Below are positions 1 through 4,712 of a stretch of DNA of 7,769 bases, in pieces. The translations under genes and the position numbers were made by a program. How positions within the stretch are numbered: the stretch's first letter is position 1; each line of letters starts with the position of its first letter. Source of the stretch: Pseudomonadota bacterium. Lineage in GTDB: Bacteria; Cyanobacteriota; Vampirovibrionia; LMEP-6097. The DNA lies in NCBI GenBank assembly GCA_009924885.1, contig RFQS01000107.1:1-7769 (forward strand), written 5' to 3'. The notes beneath the pieces are model-generated. The model worked only from the letters and a program-made list of their open reading frames with translations. It was not told where the DNA came from and did no database searches.

Positions 1-181
1 TCCAAAGTCCCCTGAAATCTCTTTTTTTAAGCTTTCTACCGATGTAAGCCTTTTTAAGACCTTTCATCATAGACTGCATAGCAGCAACGAAGATCTTACT
101 TCTGCTACCAGCATAACCTTTGGTAAGTTTTAATACCTTCTTATGTTTTTTTCTATTTACGTTACCTCTTGTGACTCTCAT
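1..181 (-). CDS. rplT: 50S ribosomal protein L20, 3' part cut by the window edge
   Basis: L20 binds 23S rRNA early in large-subunit assembly; in some bacteria it also represses its own operon. Translating the minus strand from an ATG at 181 gives 60 residues starting MRVTRGNVNRKKHKKVLKL and containing KGYAGSRSKIF, an AMQSMMKGLKKAY stretch and KKRDFRGLW. This is the basic N-terminal half of L20; the full protein is usually about 115-120 residues, so roughly half is missing beyond base 1. The start is fixed by AGAGGT (bases 187-192 on the minus strand), 5 nt before the ATG. It lies 46 bp downstream of rpmI in the usual rpmI-rplT order and is surely co-transcribed. The RGNVxRK and KKRDFRxLW forms resemble cyanobacterial L20 (from memory). 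Identification is firm; only completeness is limited. Confidence 0.95.
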   Translation of the reverse strand, partial: MRVTRGNVNRKKHKKVLKLTKGYAGSRSKIFVAAMQSMMKGLKKAYIGRKLKKRDFRGLW

Positions 182-227
182 GACTTACCTCTTGAAAAAT
201 AAAATTCCTAAATTCTTTTACCTAAAA

Positions 228-440
228 CTATCTCGCGTACTTAGTATACGGGAACATAGACATAATTCTCTCCATTTGAGACTCATGCACTTCGCCCTCT
301 GGCTTTCTTAAACGTCTTTTATGCTTAGCAGACATACCTGTATTCAAATGGCTGATACCACCTTTCTTAAAAGTTAGCTTACCTGTGCCAGTTAACTTGA
401 ATCTTTTCTTTGCCGATTTGTTAGTCTTACGCTTTGACAT
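228..440 (-). CDS. rpmI: 50S ribosomal protein L35
   Basis: Small basic large-subunit protein. The 70-residue product begins MSKRKTNKSAKKRFKLTGTGK, matching the L35 signature KxKTxxxAxKRFKxTGxGK. It continues with the central H-L-T/N and K-x-K-R-R-L-R-K motifs (residues about 31-46). The tail after RRLRK, ending FPYTKYAR, makes it a few residues longer than the common 64-66. Start is ATG at 440 and stop is TAG at 228-230. Only a weak Shine-Dalgarno is visible upstream. It is first in an rpmI-rplT operon. In many bacteria infC precedes rpmI, but here the next gene upstream is a divergent biotin protein ligase, so infC must be elsewhere. Autogenous control by L20 is known in E. coli and B. subtilis, but I cannot point to an operator here. 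Confidence 0.95.
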   Translation of the reverse strand: MSKRKTNKSAKKRFKLTGTGKLTFKKGGISHLNTGMSAKHKRRLRKPEGEVHESQMERIMSMFPYTKYAR

Positions 441-555
441 ACTAAGAGTAAAATCTTAACAAGTTTTATAGAGAAAAGTCAGATAATTTATATTAAAACA
501 ATATTTAGATCATATATATAATTTATTATCCTCATATCAACTCGGTACTACATAG
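441..555. promoter_or_regulatory. Divergent AT-rich promoter region between rpmI and the ligase
   Basis: This 115-bp gap separates two divergently transcribed genes and should hold promoters for both. For rpmI (minus strand) one candidate is CTGACT (477-482), 18 bp, TAAGAT (453-458). It would leave a leader of only about 6 nt, so it is doubtful. A TATAAA box at 465-470 is an alternative with no good -35. For the plus-strand ligase, TATAAT at 517-522 is a perfect -10 hexamer, but no TTGACA-like box sits 16-18 bp upstream. The region's role is inferred from gene arrangement; the individual boxes are weak. Confidence 0.4.
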
Positions 556-1218
556 ATGCCTCAACCAACAATCTCCTTTAAACACTATCTAGATCTGGAT
601 TCCACCATGAATGAAGCCAAAAGGCTTATCAAAGAGAGTTCTGAATATAAATCAGGTTCGGTAATCTGTATAAGTGCAGACTCTCAATCACAGGGACGCG
701 GGCAGCATGGTAAAAGCTGGGCATCGCCACGTGGAGCTGGTCTCTATCTATCTTTAGTCAGTGACCTTAAAATCCCCGCAGAAAATTCATCCATATTAGC
801 GACTGAACTCTGTATTAGATCATTAGAAGAAGGTTTGAAGAAACTTAAAATTCAAAATTCAGATAACGAAAATTCAAAAATTGGAAATCCTGAGCAATCC
901 TCTGATTTTTTTCAAAACTGTGAATTTAAACTAAAACCCCTTAATGACATATACGTTAACAACTGCAAGCTAGCTGGAATACTCCTAGAAAGGTTTTTTT
1001 TTAAAGATACTGAATACCATACAGTAGGCATAGGCATTAATCTTTATAAAAGTAGTTATCTGCTAAAAGAAAGTTCTCTTGAGATACCGAAGGCAATGCC
1101 TATCAGCTTAGAGGAGATTATCGGTATCAATGCCACTCAAGATTTAGCAAAATCCTTATTAAATGACTTATCTGAGAACTTTTTAAAACACTTTTATTTA
1201 CCCACACAAGAATATTAA
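556..1218 (+). CDS. birA: Biotin--[acetyl-CoA-carboxylase] ligase, short form
   Basis: Makes biotinyl-5'-AMP from biotin and ATP and attaches biotin to the carrier lysine of acetyl-CoA carboxylase in the cytoplasm. Of 220 residues, the catalytic domain is recognisable throughout: DSTMNEA (15-21), the biotin/AMP loop QGRGQHGKSW (46-55), KPLNDIY (127-133, the KWPND position, with K127 the presumed catalytic lysine), CKLAGILLE (137-145) and GIGINL (158-163). There is no N-terminal helix-turn-helix, so it is a ligase only and not a repressor. It also stops where the small C-terminal SH3-like domain would begin. Oddities: W and P of KWPND are replaced by P and L, the fourth residue of GRGRxG is Q50, and a polar stretch of about 25 residues (98-123) is inserted before the KPLND motif. 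ATG 556 has no clear Shine-Dalgarno. The fold-defining motifs make the family call strong; full activity is inferred. Confidence 0.9.
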   Translation: MPQPTISFKHYLDLDSTMNEAKRLIKESSEYKSGSVICISADSQSQGRGQHGKSWASPRGAGLYLSLVSDLKIPAENSSILATELCIRSLEEGLKKLKIQNSDNENSKIGNPEQSSDFFQNCEFKLKPLNDIYVNNCKLAGILLERFFFKDTEYHTVGIGINLYKSSYLLKESSLEIPKAMPISLEEIIGINATQDLAKSLLNDLSENFLKHFYLPTQEY

Positions 1219-1262
1219 TGTTTCATTTATAAAAAATACAAGAATTATTTTTAAAAGCATTT

Positions 1263-1268
1263 TATAAT
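1263..1268 (+). promoter_or_regulatory. -10 box, probable tRNA-Pro promoter
   Basis: A perfect TATAAT lies 17 bp before the tRNA 5' end, placing a transcription start near 1275 and leaving a leader of about 10 nt. No convincing -35 hexamer is seen 16-18 bp upstream, where the sequence is A-rich. The call rests on position and the perfect -10 in an AT-rich context where chance matches are common. Confidence 0.35.
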
Positions 1269-1285
1269 TTAAACTCGATCTGAGA

Positions 1286-1362
1286 CGGGACATGGCTCAG
1301 CTTGGTAGAGCGCTTCGCTTGGGACGAAGAGGTCGCAGGTTCAAATCCTGCTGTCCCGACCA
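1286..1362 (+). tRNA. tRNA-Pro, anticodon UGG
   Basis: A complete 77-nt cloverleaf. The acceptor strand CGGGACA (1286-1292) pairs with TGTCCCG (1352-1358), followed by discriminator A and an encoded CCA (1360-1362). The D-arm contains GCTCAGCTTGGTAGAGC. The anticodon stem CTTCG/CGAAG (1313-1317/1325-1329) encloses loop CTTGGGA with anticodon TGG at 1320-1322. The T-arm GCAGG-TTCAAAT-CCTGC follows. The UGG anticodon reads CCN proline codons. The encoded CCA means the 3' end needs no template-independent addition. It follows the ligase by 67 bp on the same strand. Confidence 0.98.
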
Positions 1363-1448
1363 TTTTTATTGATTAAAGAAATAGAGTACACTGCGGTCAT
1401 TCGTTCTCCTCAGTCTTGAAAATGCAAGTTGTGCAGCGGTCTCTAGCA

Positions 1449-2792
1449 TTAAGCAGCAAACGATAGCTCACCAAAGCGAATCTCTGGAGCAAAAAAGTCA
1501 CCCGAATTAGAGGGCTTTATCTCAGACCCAATAAGCATAATATCTTTAAGCATTTGGTAAAAATTACCCTTTACCGTAGTCTCTTTAAAGCTAAACTGTT
1601 TAGCCCCGTCCTCTAAAACATAGCCAGCGACACCGAAAGAGAAATCTCCCGAAATTAAATTAGAACCAGAATGAAGACCATCTAGTCTTGTAACATAGAG
1701 AAGTCGTCCTTTATAAAGCTCTGCATGCAAGCTCAAACCAGCAGCAATTTCTGGCTGATGCAGCTGCACATCTAAAGATGACTTAGGACTTCTTTTCGCA
1801 TGCCCAGAGCTTTTCGTGCCAAAAAAATTAGCCGTATATGAATTATAGATACCATCAATAAAATACCCATTTTCAATAAGAGTATGATTCCTAGTAGCCA
1901 CGCCCTCATCATCAATTAAAACACGCCCCAGTCCATAAGCAGCTCTCGGTCTATCATAGACACTAAGTAAGGGCGAGGCTATTAAAGAATTCCGCTGTTT
2001 CCATAATGGATTAAGTTCTTTACGAGCGGCTTCTGAAGAAAAAATCACACTAAAAGTATGAAACAGCTCTTCAAAAGTTTCAGGATTAAATACCACGTCA
2101 TAGCGTCCATTACTTAATGGCCCAGCATTAAGCATAGCTAAACTTTCTTCATAAACTTTTTTAGCCATTTCACGAGGATTAATTTCATCTAAATTAGAAT
2201 AGCTATAACTAATATAATCAAAAGCCTGCTTATTTTCATGCTCAAGTAAACATGAACTAGTCGCCCTTACTTGCTTGCGCAATAGCTCAGAATTTACGCC
2301 TTTAGAGTTCCTTATAAAAGTCCTCCCACTAGAAAATGCTAAACCATTATAGGGAACAGATTTTACTCGATCAGATAAACTAAAAACTTCATTTTCTAAT
2401 TCTCTAGCTAAAGCTAATTTTTCTTCTATCGTAATACCTAATTCTTGATTGAATTCTACATTATCATCTATTACATTAATAGTTTCTAGAGCTAAAAGCT
2501 GCTTAGGATTAGGCATTGAAAATTTAAGAGTCAGCATTGCTTGCTCACAGACAGCCTTTAAAGATTCTGAATCTAAAGCTTCGGTATAGCTCACTCCCAC
2601 TTTCCCATCAAGAAATAATCTAACTCCTAATACCTGATTCTGAGTAATTTTTTGCTCTAAAACTTTTCCTTTATCATGAGAATAAATTTCAGAATTAGAA
2701 TCTTTCATCAGCACTTCATAATCATTCACGCCAAGCTGCTTACAATTAGTCGAAATTTCCTCTAAAACTAAATCTACTTTTCTGTCAGTCAT
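1449..2792 (-). CDS. pmbA: TldE/PmbA, non-catalytic partner of the TldD metalloprotease
   Basis: The 447-residue product belongs to the TldD/PmbA family. In E. coli the TldD-TldE heterodimer degrades unstructured peptides and removes leader peptides, for example of microcin B17, and it acts on CcdA antitoxin. Family hallmarks are GVRLFLDGKVGVSYT (56-70), DDEGVATRN (294-302), and the C-terminal SGDFSFGVAGYVLEDG (381-396) followed by the VKGN and IGSEI segments. No HExxxH zinc motif exists at the position where TldD has it (about residues 238-248), as expected of TldE, so it should form the wall of the cavity rather than carry out catalysis. The ATG at 2792 overlaps the tldD stop as TAATG, with a GGGGAG Shine-Dalgarno inside the tldD 3' end, giving translational coupling. 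Length agrees with E. coli PmbA (about 450). The role in this host is unknown; no peptide-natural-product genes are nearby. Confidence 0.93.
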   Translation of the reverse strand: MTDRKVDLVLEEISTNCKQLGVNDYEVLMKDSNSEIYSHDKGKVLEQKITQNQVLGVRLFLDGKVGVSYTEALDSESLKAVCEQAMLTLKFSMPNPKQLLALETINVIDDNVEFNQELGITIEEKLALARELENEVFSLSDRVKSVPYNGLAFSSGRTFIRNSKGVNSELLRKQVRATSSCLLEHENKQAFDYISYSYSNLDEINPREMAKKVYEESLAMLNAGPLSNGRYDVVFNPETFEELFHTFSVIFSSEAARKELNPLWKQRNSLIASPLLSVYDRPRAAYGLGRVLIDDEGVATRNHTLIENGYFIDGIYNSYTANFFGTKSSGHAKRSPKSSLDVQLHQPEIAAGLSLHAELYKGRLLYVTRLDGLHSGSNLISGDFSFGVAGYVLEDGAKQFSFKETTVKGNFYQMLKDIMLIGSEIKPSNSGDFFAPEIRFGELSFAA

Positions 2793-4180
2793 TATGAAAG
2801 CTCCCCACCGACTAATATCTCATCAACTTTAAGAGGCGGCTGTCCTACCGTTACTGGAACTGAGCCACTAACCGAACCGCAGATTCCAGCTGCTAACTCT
2901 AACTCTTTACCCACCATCGAAATTTTCTGTAATATTTCAGGACCAGTACCGATTAAAGTCGCTCCGTTAACGGGCTTAGTCAATTTACCATTTTCGATTA
3001 AATAACCACTATTCACCGCAAAATTAAACTCACCAGTACCAGGAATCACACTACCACCACCTAGGCTCTCAGCATAGAGACCGTAATCTATAGAAGAAAT
3101 TAATTCATCCCGAGAAAAATTACCTGGGCAAATAAAAGTATTACGCATACGTGAAGCTGGTGCATAACGATAACTTTCGCGCCTAGCAGAGGCACTCAAC
3201 GGATACTGAGTTTTTAAATGCCCGACATAATCCACTAGAAAATTCTTTAAAACCCCATTCACGATTAATTCAGTCCGTTGCGCCTGACGCCCCTCATCAT
3301 CGATTCTGATGCTGCCCCACTTATCAGCAATGGTTCCATCATCTACCGCAGTAACTGCTGAATTTGCGATCTGCTGATTCATCTTATCCCAAAAAACACT
3401 AGAACGCCTTTGGACACTAGTAGTCTCTAAAAGATGCCCGCAGGCTTCATGAAAAATAACACCACCAAAAGCATTCTCTAAAATAACTGGCATTTTTCCA
3501 GCAGGGCAGGCTATCGCAGAAAGCTTTCTTAATGCTCTTGAAACGACTTTTTCTCCAAGGCTCTCAGAATCAAGCTGACGGATAAAATCCATATCCATGG
3601 TCGCCCCTGGAGCTTCATAAGCATCCTCTCTTAAATTGCCATCCTCGGCGATAGCTGTTACGCTGAGGCGAATATAATTACGAATATCAGAAATATTTAA
3701 GCCTTCTGAATTATAGATCTGCACTTCCTGTCTGCTTTGTGCAAGATTTAAATTCACCTGAATAAGCTTCTCACTCAAAGAACGCATCTGCCTATCCATA
3801 TTTAATAAAAATTCGATTTTTTCTTGCCAGTCTTCATTCTTTAAGCCAGAACTCAAATCACTCCCCAAAAGGGTTTTAGTAAATGGTAACGCAAGCCTTT
3901 CTTTAGAGAGACTTGTAGTAGACTTAAGATTAGAAACTATTTTTAATAGCTCTAGCTCATCTAAAGTACTTGCGGTACCGTAATAAACTTCAGAACCGTA
4001 AATTAAGCGAATACCTAAACCAAAATCTATACCAGAATTAATCGAATCTAGTTGTTTAGAAGCCTGCTTAAAAGTTAAATGATTTTTTCTTTCGATAAAA
4101 ATATCACAGAAATCAGCTCCCTGACTCAATGCATGATTAATAAGATTCTCTGCAATTTTAGGATCTAAAAGAGGTTCCAT
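2792..4180 (-). CDS. tldD: TldD, zinc metalloprotease catalytic subunit
   Basis: Catalytic half of the TldD/TldE protease. Numbered from the ATG at 4180 (462 residues), the zinc motif HEACGH occupies 244-249 with catalytic E245. The third ligand expected by homology to E. coli TldD is the Cys in GICGSVSGSVPVTVGQP (C434). The GSxRIDDEG-type segment (about 289-297) and RMRNTFICPG (345-354) are also typical. The length fits the family (about 460-480). Start choice: the reading frame also allows TTG at 4189, three codons upstream, but TTG is rarer and has no Shine-Dalgarno, whereas ATG 4180 has a weak GAG four bases ahead, so I prefer ATG. The stop overlaps the tldE start by one base. Adjacent tldD-tldE pairs are common outside enterobacteria, where the two genes are scattered. 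The leader upstream is long and repeat-rich. Confidence 0.95.
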   Translation of the reverse strand: MEPLLDPKIAENLINHALSQGADFCDIFIERKNHLTFKQASKQLDSINSGIDFGLGIRLIYGSEVYYGTASTLDELELLKIVSNLKSTTSLSKERLALPFTKTLLGSDLSSGLKNEDWQEKIEFLLNMDRQMRSLSEKLIQVNLNLAQSRQEVQIYNSEGLNISDIRNYIRLSVTAIAEDGNLREDAYEAPGATMDMDFIRQLDSESLGEKVVSRALRKLSAIACPAGKMPVILENAFGGVIFHEACGHLLETTSVQRRSSVFWDKMNQQIANSAVTAVDDGTIADKWGSIRIDDEGRQAQRTELIVNGVLKNFLVDYVGHLKTQYPLSASARRESYRYAPASRMRNTFICPGNFSRDELISSIDYGLYAESLGGGSVIPGTGEFNFAVNSGYLIENGKLTKPVNGATLIGTGPEILQKISMVGKELELAAGICGSVSGSVPVTVGQPPLKVDEILVGGELS

Positions 4181-4203
4181 CTGTCTCAATCATAACAAGA
4201 AGC

Positions 4204-4230
4204 ATTCTAAGACCGCTAGACAAGAGGCAA
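4204..4230 (-). promoter_or_regulatory. Weak candidate promoter for tldD-tldE
   Basis: On the minus strand TTGCCT (4225-4230) and TAGAAT (4204-4209) lie 15 bp apart. The second box is close to TATAAT and would start transcription near 4197, about 17 nt before the ATG. The short spacer and imperfect boxes make this only a possibility; transcription could instead begin further upstream and pass through the hairpins. Confidence 0.22.
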
Positions 4231-4261
4231 GTTAATATAAGCACACAAAGATACTTAAAAT

Positions 4262-4309
4262 ATTAAGCTAGGTATCTCCGACTGGGGAAGCATTGATACC
4301 TAGCTTAAT
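4262..4309. repeat. Perfect 15-bp inverted repeat, hairpin 1
   Basis: ATTAAGCTAGGTATC (4262-4276) and its exact complement GATACCTAGCTTAAT (4295-4309) enclose an 18-nt loop. Within the loop TCTCC (4276-4279 side) could pair further with GGGGA. Read on the minus strand the hairpin is followed by ATTTTAAG, a short T-run, so it might act as a weak terminator or attenuator for transcripts coming from putA. It could equally be the first arm of a structured RNA. Confidence 0.75.
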
Positions 4310-4310
4310 T

Positions 4311-4346
4311 TAAGATGGTGGCTCAAATAAAACACCATCTTATTTT
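4311..4346 (+). terminator. Hairpin 2, terminator-like on the plus strand
   Basis: TAAGATGGTG (4311-4320) pairs perfectly with CACCATCTTA (4333-4342) across a 12-nt loop, and TTTT (4343-4346) follows at once on the plus strand. That is the shape of a modest rho-independent terminator. If hairpin 1 and hairpin 2 belong to one plus-strand RNA, it would be about 80 nt. On the minus strand the stem is followed by AATTAAG and would not terminate. The hairpin is certain; its role is inferred. Confidence 0.4.
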
Positions 4347-4426
4347 CTCAGCGATTATCGTGTGAGGAAATCTATGCCGAGAAAACGCTCTGAGTGATGG
4401 GTTTTGCATAGAACGCTTAACCCATC
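4343..4426. other. Interlocking stems, possible H-type pseudoknot
   Basis: Four exact or near-exact pairings overlap here. TCTATGC (4371-4377) pairs with GCATAGA (4406-4412). GATGGGTT (4396-4403), lying in that loop, pairs with AACCCATC (4419-4426), the arrangement of an H-type pseudoknot. In addition CTCAGCG (4347-4353) can pair with CGC/TGAG (4386-4394, two-base bulge), in competition with TTTTCTC (4343-4349) pairing with GAGAAAA (4379-4385). Two mutually exclusive 7-bp stems next to a pseudoknot suggest a switching or structured RNA. Function unknown. Confidence 0.45.
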
Positions 4427-4455
4427 TATGTTTCAACGATATGCAGAATTATTAA

Positions 4456-4482
4456 TTGACCTAAACCTTAACAGGATATAAT
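4456..4482 (+). promoter_or_regulatory. Plus-strand promoter-like site in the putA-tldD gap
   Basis: TTGACC (4456-4461) and a perfect TATAAT (4477-4482) are separated by 15 bp; the predicted start is near 4489. No plus-strand gene follows, only a stem with arms 4492-4502 and 4529-4540 and then the 3' end of putA in antisense. It could drive a small RNA or an antisense transcript. The spacer is shorter than the ideal 17 bp, and AT-rich DNA yields such pairs by chance. Confidence 0.35.
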
Positions 4483-4506
4483 ATAGTCCCTGAGGGTTGG
4501 TGTGCG

Positions 4507-4663
4507 TAGTTCTGCTTCAAAAGACTTCCACTCAGCCCTCTTTAATCAAGTTTTAGATATTGTAGATTAGACCACCCAAGAACAGTGAGATGACAGTTAT
4601 TCGGTTATATAAAAAAGTAAAATCATAGACGACTTCCAATCACAATTTAATAGTTCTGCTTCA
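4507..4663. repeat. 13-nt direct repeat, two copies, with a shared 8-mer
   Basis: TAGTTCTGCTTCA occurs exactly at 4507-4519 and at 4651-4663. GACTTCCA also occurs twice: 4 nt after the first copy (4523-4530) and 12 nt before the second (4631-4638), so the order of the two words is swapped. Both 13-mers contain TTCTGC, complementary to GCAGAA at 4443-4448. They may be protein or RNA binding sites, or the remains of a duplication and rearrangement. Confidence 0.6.
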
Positions 4664-4681
4664 TCAAATATTTCATAAAAT

Positions 4682-4703
4682 AAAAAAAATTACAAGCTTT
4701 TTT
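4682..4703 (-). terminator. Weak AU-only terminator candidate after putA
   Basis: On the minus strand, 10 nt past the putA stop, a run of six A is followed by GCTTGTAA and then eight T. This could form an A-U hairpin leading into a T-rich tract. With no G-C pairs in the stem it is a poor intrinsic terminator, listed only because no better one follows putA before hairpin 1. Confidence 0.2.
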
Positions 4704-4712
4704 AAAATTATC

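Larger units (their letters stand above)
4190..4712. other. Gene-free 520-bp region with dense repeats
   Basis: This gap between putA and tldD (both minus strand) holds no protein gene of normal size. In plus-strand order it contains a 15-bp perfect hairpin (4262-4309), a 10-bp perfect hairpin (4311-4342), and interlocking stems that could form a pseudoknot (4343-4426). These are followed by a promoter-like pair (4456-4482), an 11-bp bulged stem (4492-4540) and two copies of a 13-nt repeat (4507-4519, 4651-4663). So many perfect stems packed in 165 bases are unlikely in ordinary spacer DNA. The likely explanations are a noncoding RNA gene, a long structured leader of tldD, or a decayed small mobile repeat. 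I do not recognise it. Confidence 0.6.

Noticed and set aside
120..311. 63-codon plus-strand open frame
   Set aside because: It lies opposite rplT and rpmI, both certain ribosomal protein genes, and its product has no recognisable family; it is a shadow frame.
1286..1362. tRNA-Pro as an integration site for a mobile island
   Set aside because: No integrase gene is visible, and I see no second copy of the tRNA 3' end in the window.
4262..4309. SRP (4.5S) RNA apical domain
   Set aside because: The loop contains CC-GACT-GG followed by GGAAGCA, which recalls the SRP tip. However, the tetraloop is wrong, the 5' AGGTC strand is missing and the outer stem is a perfect helix unlike SRP helix 8.
4361..4400. 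RNase P RNA conserved region I (GAGGAAAGTCC-like)
   Set aside because: Only GAGGAAA matches and the invariant GTCC is absent. The later conserved ACAGA and GGTAAACCCC elements are not found, and the gap is too short for a whole RNase P RNA.
4343..4426. tmRNA, because of the pseudoknot
   Set aside because: There is no tRNA-like domain with a GGTTCGAATCC T-arm or CCA end, and no tag reading frame ending in hydrophobic Ala-Ala codons on either strand nearby.
4486..4545. 6S RNA or T-box leader, from GTCCCTGAGG and AGGGTTGG
   Set aside because: The GTCCCTGAGG segment pairs locally with CAGCCCTC instead of forming a long interrupted 6S duplex. The T-box GGTGG...GCG core is not intact, and no plus-strand synthetase or transporter gene follows.
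4190..4712. CRISPR array or insertion sequence
   Set aside because: There is no regularly spaced repeat series, no transposase frame, and no flanking target-site duplication that I can see.
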